Source: JBBROS01 sp963752225 (GTDB taxonomy: Bacteria > Pseudomonadota > Alphaproteobacteria > Acetobacterales > Acetobacteraceae). From it: 64,000 nucleotides of DNA. Location: positions 1,426,001 to 1,490,000 of the forward strand of contig CAVVXS010000007.1 in the NCBI GenBank assembly GCA_963752225.1, in the 5' to 3' direction. The notes beneath the pieces were generated by a model that saw only the letters and a program-made list of their open reading frames with translations, did no database searches and had not been told where the DNA came from. A program made the translations under genes and the position numbers. This document shows, piece by piece, positions 59,455 through 64,000 of the stretch (positions are counted from its first letter, which is position 1; every line of letters starts with the position of its first letter).

Positions 59455-61458
59455 TTGAGCGACGCCCCCGACCCACCCGCGCCGCACCCGGACGCGCCGC
59501 CCCCCGGCGTCGGGTTCGGAGGCCCGCGCGTGCCGCACGGCGCCGCCTCGCCGGTGCACGTGCGGCTCAACGCGCCGGAACTCGCCCGCCGCGCGATGCT
59601 GGAGCGCACGCGCAGCCGGTTGCTGCTCGCCGCGGGCGGCTTCGCCGTGCTGTTCGGCGCCGTCGCGGTCAAGCTCGCCGGCGCCACCGTGATCGTGCCG
59701 ATGACGCCCAAGCGGATCGAGCGGGCGCGCTTGCCGGACACCCCCCCGCCCGCGGCGACCCCGGCCGGTCCGGACGCGGTTGCCGCCCCTCCGGTCGCGC
59801 AGACGACGCTGCCGCCCGACGCCGGGCCGCGCACCCGGGCGATGATCGTGGACCGCAACGGCGAGATCCTGGCGATGTCGCTGCCGACGTCGGGTTTGTA
59901 CGCCAACCCGAAGGAGATGATGGACGTCAACGAGGCGGCCGCGAAGCTGAAGCAAGTGCTGCCGCGTCTCGATCTCGAAGTCGTCCGGGCGCGCCTGGCG
60001 AGCGGCAAGCAGTTCGTTTACCTCGCCCGCAACATCACCGGGCGCGAGAAGCTCGCGGTGAACAACCTCGGCATCCCCGGCATCTATTTCCAGGACACCG
60101 AGAAGCGGCGCTATCCGCAGGGCCGGGTCGCGGCGCACGTCGTGGGCGCGGTAGACGTGGACGCCAAGGGCGTGGCCGGCGTCGAGCGGTTCTTCGACCA
60201 GCGGCTGCGCGAGGACGCGGAGCCGTTGCGCCTGTCGATCGACGTGCGCGTGCAGGCGGCGATGCGCGACGAGCTCGGCAAGTCGATGGCCGAGTTCCAG
60301 GCGATCGGCGCCTGCGGCATCGTCATGGACGTGCGCACCGGCGAGGTGATCGCCATGGTCAGCCTGCCGGACTTCGACGCCAACAAGCTCGGCGACGCCC
60401 GGCCCGAGGAGCGCTTCAACCGCGCCGTCACCGGCATGTACGAGCCCGGCAGCACCTTCAAGCTGCAAACCGCGGCGATGGCGCTCGACAGCGGCGCGGC
60501 GCAGCTATGGTCGGTGTTCGACGCCGGGCACGACATCCATATCGGCCGCTTCACCATCCAGGACTTCCAGGGCAAGCACCGCCCGCTGTTCCTGCCCGAA
60601 GTGATTGCCTATTCCTCCAACCTCGGCGCCGCCCATATCGCGCAAGCCGTCGGCGGCGAGCGGCAGCGGTCCTGGCTCGAGCGGATGGGCATGTTCAGCC
60701 GCATCGGCGTCGAGCTGCCGGAAGCCGGGCAGCCGATCGTGCAGCGCGCCGAGAACTGGAAGGAGATCGCGACCATGACGGTCGGCTTCGGCCACGGCAT
60801 CGCCGTCAGCCCGCTGCACGTCGTGCGCGGCACCGCGGCGATCGCCAATGGCGGCATCGTGCTGCGCCCGACCATCCTCGCGTCCGAGCCGGGCACGCCG
60901 GCACGCGACGGCACCCGCGTCATGCAGCAGCCGACCAGCGACGTGATGCGGCGGCTGATGCGCCTCGTGGTGACGGACGGCTACGGCAAGCCCGCGGACG
61001 TGCCGGGCTATTTCGTCGGCGGCAAGACCGGGACGGCGGAGAAGACGTCGGGCCACGGCTACAAGAAGCACACCAACATCAGCGCCTTCATGAGCGTGTT
61101 CCCGATGAACGCGCCGAAATATGCGGTCTACTTCATGCTGGACGAACCGAAGGGCAACGCCAGCACCGGCGGTTATTCGACCGCGGGCGCCGTCAGCGCG
61201 CCGGGCGCCGGCCGGGTCATCGCGCGGATCGGGCCGATGCTCGGCTTGATGCCGGAAACGACCAACGCGCCCACGATCCAAGCCTCGCTGGCGATCCCGC
61301 TGCAGCCGAGCCGCGGCTATGGCACGCACGAGACGCCGGTGGCCAAGGCGCCCGTCAAGGCGCCGGGCGTGCCCGCCGCCGCGCCAGCCGCGGCGCCTGC
61401 CCCCCATGACCCGTCGCGGCAGCACGAGGCGAGCTTTGTCCCCGCCGTCGCCCACTGA
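59455..61458 (+). CDS. ftsI: peptidoglycan transpeptidase (penicillin-binding protein 3 type)
   Basis: A 667-residue septal transpeptidase. A Pro-rich cytoplasmic start (1-50) precedes one membrane helix (about 55-75), then a pedestal with VDRNGEILAMSLP and RRYPQGRVAAHVVG. The catalytic domain has the active-site Ser333 in EPGSTFKLQ (SxxK), YSSNLG (SxN at 386-388) and GGKTGTAEK (KTG). The C-terminus (about 610-667) is an Ala/Pro tail. The start is a TTG at 59455, without a clear ribosome binding site, so coupling to ftsL is likely. murE begins 1 bp after the stop. Confidence 0.96.
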   Translation: MSDAPDPPAPHPDAPPPGVGFGGPRVPHGAASPVHVRLNAPELARRAMLERTRSRLLLAAGGFAVLFGAVAVKLAGATVIVPMTPKRIERARLPDTPPPAATPAGPDAVAAPPVAQTTLPPDAGPRTRAMIVDRNGEILAMSLPTSGLYANPKEMMDVNEAAAKLKQVLPRLDLEVVRARLASGKQFVYLARNITGREKLAVNNLGIPGIYFQDTEKRRYPQGRVAAHVVGAVDVDAKGVAGVERFFDQRLREDAEPLRLSIDVRVQAAMRDELGKSMAEFQAIGACGIVMDVRTGEVIAMVSLPDFDANKLGDARPEERFNRAVTGMYEPGSTFKLQTAAMALDSGAAQLWSVFDAGHDIHIGRFTIQDFQGKHRPLFLPEVIAYSSNLGAAHIAQAVGGERQRSWLERMGMFSRIGVELPEAGQPIVQRAENWKEIATMTVGFGHGIAVSPLHVVRGTAAIANGGIVLRPTILASEPGTPARDGTRVMQQPTSDVMRRLMRLVVTDGYGKPADVPGYFVGGKTGTAEKTSGHGYKKHTNISAFMSVFPMNAPKYAVYFMLDEPKGNASTGGYSTAGAVSAPGAGRVIARIGPMLGLMPETTNAPTIQASLAIPLQPSRGYGTHETPVAKAPVKAPGVPAAAPAAAPAPHDPSRQHEASFVPAVAH

Positions 61459-61459
61459 G

Positions 61460-62887
61460 ATGCTGGCCGAGCTCGACATCGCCATCCCGCTTGGGATGCC
61501 GCAGCACCTGACCGGCCTGACCGCGGACAGCCGCCGGGTGCAGCCGGGGATGCTCTATGCGGCATTGCCCGGCGCGCGGCTGGACGGCCGGGACTTCATC
61601 GCCGACGCGGTGGCGCGTGGGGCGGCGGCCGTTCTGGCGCCAATCGGGACCACATGGCCAGACGGCGTGCCGGCGCGGCCGCTGATCGTCGACCGCGAGC
61701 CCAGGCGCGCCTTGGCCCGGCTGGCGGCGCTGCAAGCGGGCAGCCAGCCGCGAACGGTGGTCGCGGTCACGGGCACCAACGGCAAGACCAGCACCGTCGA
61801 CTTCCTGCGCCAGATTTTGGCCCATAGCGGCCGGCGCAGCGCCAGCCTCGGCACGCTCGGCGTGATCGGACCGGACGGCAGCGGCGAACCCGGCCTGACG
61901 ACGCCGGACCCGGTGACCCTCGCGGACACGCTGGCGCGGCTCGCGCGCGACGGGGTGGAGGCGGCGGCCTTGGAAGCCTCGTCGCATGGGCTCGACCAGT
62001 TTCGGCTGGATGGCGTGCGGCTCGCGGCGGCCGGCTTCACCAACTTGACCCGCGACCACCTTGACTACCACGGCACCCTCGAAGCTTACCGGTTGGCCAA
62101 GCTGCGGCTGTTCGACGACCTGCTGCCGGCCGGCGCCACCGCGGTCGCCAGTACCACGCTCGATGCGGTCACGTTGGAAACCTTGTCCGGCATCGCCCGG
62201 GCGCGTGGGCTGGTGCTGCACCGGGTCGGCGAGTATGGCGACGTGATCCGGCTGCTGCGTGCGGTGCCGCGGCCGGGTGGTCAGGTGCTGACCTTGGATG
62301 GTGGCCGGGTGATCGACCTGCCGCTGCCGGGCCGGTTCCAAGCGGACAACGCGCTCGTGGCGGCGGGCTTGGCCGCGGCCTGCGGCGTGGCCGACCCGCT
62401 CGCAGCACTGCCCGGGCTGTGCGGCGTGCGCGGACGCATGGAGCTGGCCGCCGAGGTGAACGGTGCGGCCGTCTATGTCGATTACGCCCACACGCCGGAC
62501 GCGTTGGAGCGCCTGCTGCTGGCGTTGCGGCCGCACACGACCGGGAAGCTGGTCCTGGTGTTCGGCGCCGGCGGCGACCGCGACCGCGGCAAGCGCCCGC
62601 TGATGGGCGGCGTGGCCCGGCGCCTGGCGGACGCGGCGATCGTGACCGACGACAACCCGCGCGGCGAGGACCCGGCGACGATCCGCGCCGCCATCCTGGC
62701 CGCCTGCCCCGACGCACTCGAAATCGGAGACCGCGCCGGCGCGATCGCCGCCGGGCTCGGCATGCTGCGCCCCGGCGACGTGCTGGCGGTGGCCGGCAAG
62801 GGGCACGAGAACGGGCAGACGGTCGCCGGCGTCACGCTGCCGTTCGACGACGTCGCCATCGTCCGTCGGCTGGCAGGTGCGGCGTGA
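61460..62887 (+). CDS. murE: UDP-MurNAc-L-Ala-D-Glu:meso-diaminopimelate ligase
   Basis: A 475-residue Mur ligase adding meso-diaminopimelate to the stem peptide. The ATP loop is VTGTNGKTST (about 104-113), the middle domain has ASSHGLDQFRLDGV and NLTRDHLDYH with the carbamylated-Lys region following (YRLAKLRLF), and the C-terminal DDNPRGEDP is the DNPR motif specific for meso-DAP rather than lysine. Thus the wall should be A1-gamma type. It starts at ATG 61460, 1 bp after ftsI. A palindromic repeat separates it from murF. Confidence 0.97.
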   Translation: MLAELDIAIPLGMPQHLTGLTADSRRVQPGMLYAALPGARLDGRDFIADAVARGAAAVLAPIGTTWPDGVPARPLIVDREPRRALARLAALQAGSQPRTVVAVTGTNGKTSTVDFLRQILAHSGRRSASLGTLGVIGPDGSGEPGLTTPDPVTLADTLARLARDGVEAAALEASSHGLDQFRLDGVRLAAAGFTNLTRDHLDYHGTLEAYRLAKLRLFDDLLPAGATAVASTTLDAVTLETLSGIARARGLVLHRVGEYGDVIRLLRAVPRPGGQVLTLDGGRVIDLPLPGRFQADNALVAAGLAAACGVADPLAALPGLCGVRGRMELAAEVNGAAVYVDYAHTPDALERLLLALRPHTTGKLVLVFGAGGDRDRGKRPLMGGVARRLADAAIVTDDNPRGEDPATIRAAILAACPDALEIGDRAGAIAAGLGMLRPGDVLAVAGKGHENGQTVAGVTLPFDDVAIVRRLAGAA

Positions 62888-62911
62888 CCGCTCTGCTCCC
62901 CGCGAAGGCAA

Positions 62912-63004
62912 CGTCATCCCCGGACTTGATCCGGCGATCTCTCTCCCTTCGCGCGCCCGGGTTCCAGTTGGCGAGAGATGGCCGGATCATGTCCGGCCAT
63001 GACG
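62912..63004. repeat. REP-like inverted repeat between murE and murF
   Basis: Two 23-bp arms at 62912-62934 and 62982-63004 are inverted copies differing at 3 positions. Each contains CGTCAT followed by CCGGAC and TGATCCGG. Between them are 47 bp with no gene. The form (CCCCGGACTTGATCCGG and its mate) is a common extragenic palindrome of Rhodospirillales and related groups, known to me as a dispersed repeat; copy number here cannot be tested. It ends 4 bp before murF ATG 63009, so it displaces the expected ribosome binding site. Confidence 0.7.
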
Positions 63005-63008
63005 TCCT

Positions 63009-64000
63009 ATGGTGACGCCGACGACAGCCGCGGTGACGCCGGCGGCACCGCTCTGGTCCGCCGCGGCACTCGCCGCCGCGACCGGTGGCGTGATGCCGGT
63101 GCCATTCGATGCGACCGGCGTGTCGATCGACACCCGGACGCTGCGCCCCGGCGACCTGTTCGTGGCCTTGCAGGGCACCACCGACGGCCACCTCCATGCG
63201 GCCGACGCGCTCGCCAAGGGTGCTGCCGGCGTCATGGTCAGCCGCGACGTCCTGCCCGGCGGCGCGCCCGTGCTGCGGGCGTCCGACACGCTGGATGGCC
63301 TCACCGCGCTCGGCCGTGCCGGCCGCGCCCGGTTCGCCGGCAAGGTGGTCGCCGTCACCGGCAGCGTCGGCAAGACCACGACCAAGGAAATGCTGCGCAC
63401 CGTGCTGTCGGCGTTCGGCCCCACCCACGCCGCCGAAGCCAGCTACAACAATCACTGGGGGGTGCCGCTCACCCTCGCCCGGCTGCCGGCCGACGCCGCC
63501 TTCTGCGTCGCCGAGGTCGGCATGAACAATCCCGGCGAGATCCTGCCGCTCGCCGAACTGGTGGCGCCCGACGTCGGCGTTATCACCACCATCGCCAGCG
63601 CCCATGTCGGCCACATGGGCAGCATCGAGGCGATCGCGGAAGAAAAGGCCACGCTGCTCGACCGCCTCACCCCCGGCGGCTACGCCGTGCTGCCGGGCGC
63701 GAGTTCGCACCAGCATGTGCTGCTGGCGCACGCACCCGGCCCGGTACCTGACGTTCGGCGCCGCCGATGCCGCGGTGCAATCGGTGCACACCGTGTTCGA
63801 CGCCGAGGGCAGCACGGTCGAGGCCCGGGTCGCCGGCGCGCCGGTCCGCTTCCGCCTCGCCGCACCCGGTGCGCACATGGTTGCCAACGCCCTCGCCGCG
63901 CTCGCCGCCGCGCATGCGCTCGGCCTCGACCCGGTTCGGGCCGCCGCCGCGCTCGAGCAGTTCGCGCCCATGGCGGGCCGCGGACAGCAGCGCCGGATCC
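63009..64000 (+). pseudogene. murF: UDP-MurNAc-tripeptide-D-Ala-D-Ala ligase, +1 frameshift, 3' end outside window
   Basis: MurF adds D-Ala-D-Ala to make the UDP-MurNAc pentapeptide. The first frame has WSAAALAAATGG, GVSIDTRTLRPGDLFVALQG, ATP loop VTGSVGKTTTKEML, ASYNNHWGVPLTLARL and EVGMNNPGEI, as far as QHVLLAHAPG. The next frame then supplies YLTFGAADAAVQSVHTVFD and GAHMVANALAALAAAHALGLDP to the window edge. Removing one C from the CCC at 63735-63737 joins the frames as LLAHAPARYLTFG, so one inserted base explains the break. As murF is essential, an assembly error is likely. The start is ATG 63009 or GTG 63012, right after the repeat. Confidence 0.9.

Overview
The window is about 70% GC and almost fully coding. 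Everything recognisable points to the Alphaproteobacteria, most likely Rhodospirillales/Acetobacteraceae. The evidence is an Atm1-type exporter, a DUF4167 protein after prmC, lysC divergent from ubiG, a rodZ-ispG-hisS-prfA-prmC chain, a his operon carrying DUF2628 and GNAT genes, hslVU, and a bacterial type A RNase P RNA beside the dcw cluster. This is a chromosomal core region. I see no prophage, integrase, insertion sequence, CRISPR array, tRNA or rRNA, and no gene-free gap longer than about 250 bp.

Layout. 1-5.3 kb: the end of an HNH endonuclease, an alpha/beta hydrolase, rpmB, a small unknown protein, an Atm1-like ABC exporter, a NUDIX/DUF4743 protein. 4.8-15.4 kb: a co-directional minus-strand block lysC, nitronate monooxygenase, ptsP, rodZ-like, ispG, hisS, prfA, prmC, DUF4167, mostly with touching or overlapping genes. 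15.6-25.5 kb: ubiG (frameshifted), an oxidoreductase, a chemoreceptor with a C-terminal PilZ domain, an acyl-CoA dehydrogenase, a class V aminotransferase, DUF1178, a 112-bp double palindrome, DUF6356, an Lrp/AsnC regulator (frameshifted) and ccmAB. 25.7-38.3 kb: acnA, a FUSC-family membrane protein, a polytopic membrane protein, an MFS transporter, sufE, a lipoprotein, hslVU, and an H-NOX/GGDEF-EAL pair. 38.4-42.6 kb: hisB-DUF2628-hisH-GNAT-hisA, then hisF-hisE. 43.0-46.2 kb: a three-gene phosphorelay. 46.3-55.8 kb: a secreted 3-hydroxybutyrate oligomer hydrolase, a lipoprotein aspartyl protease, queG, a secreted beta-propeller, two small genes, a large AsmA protein and a TerB-DnaJ protein. 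55.8-64 kb: an AmpD-type amidase (frameshifted), rnpB, then the start of the dcw cluster mraZ-rsmH-ftsL-ftsI-murE-murF (murF frameshifted and cut by the window end).

How the genes connect. The his run makes histidine. The mraZ-to-murF run and the amidase make and remodel the wall. The H-NOX/GGDEF-EAL pair is a candidate NO-to-cyclic-di-GMP switch, and the PilZ-tailed chemoreceptor is a possible reader of that signal; the link is inference. The clearest regulatory signal is upstream of mraZ: five CCCW tetramers at exact 10-bp spacing (57057-57100), as expected of a MraZ operator.

One caution. Four genes (ubiG, the Lrp/AsnC regulator, the amidase, murF) are each broken by what looks like a single extra base within a run of identical bases. 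ubiG and murF are normally needed, so sequencing or assembly errors are more likely than gene decay.
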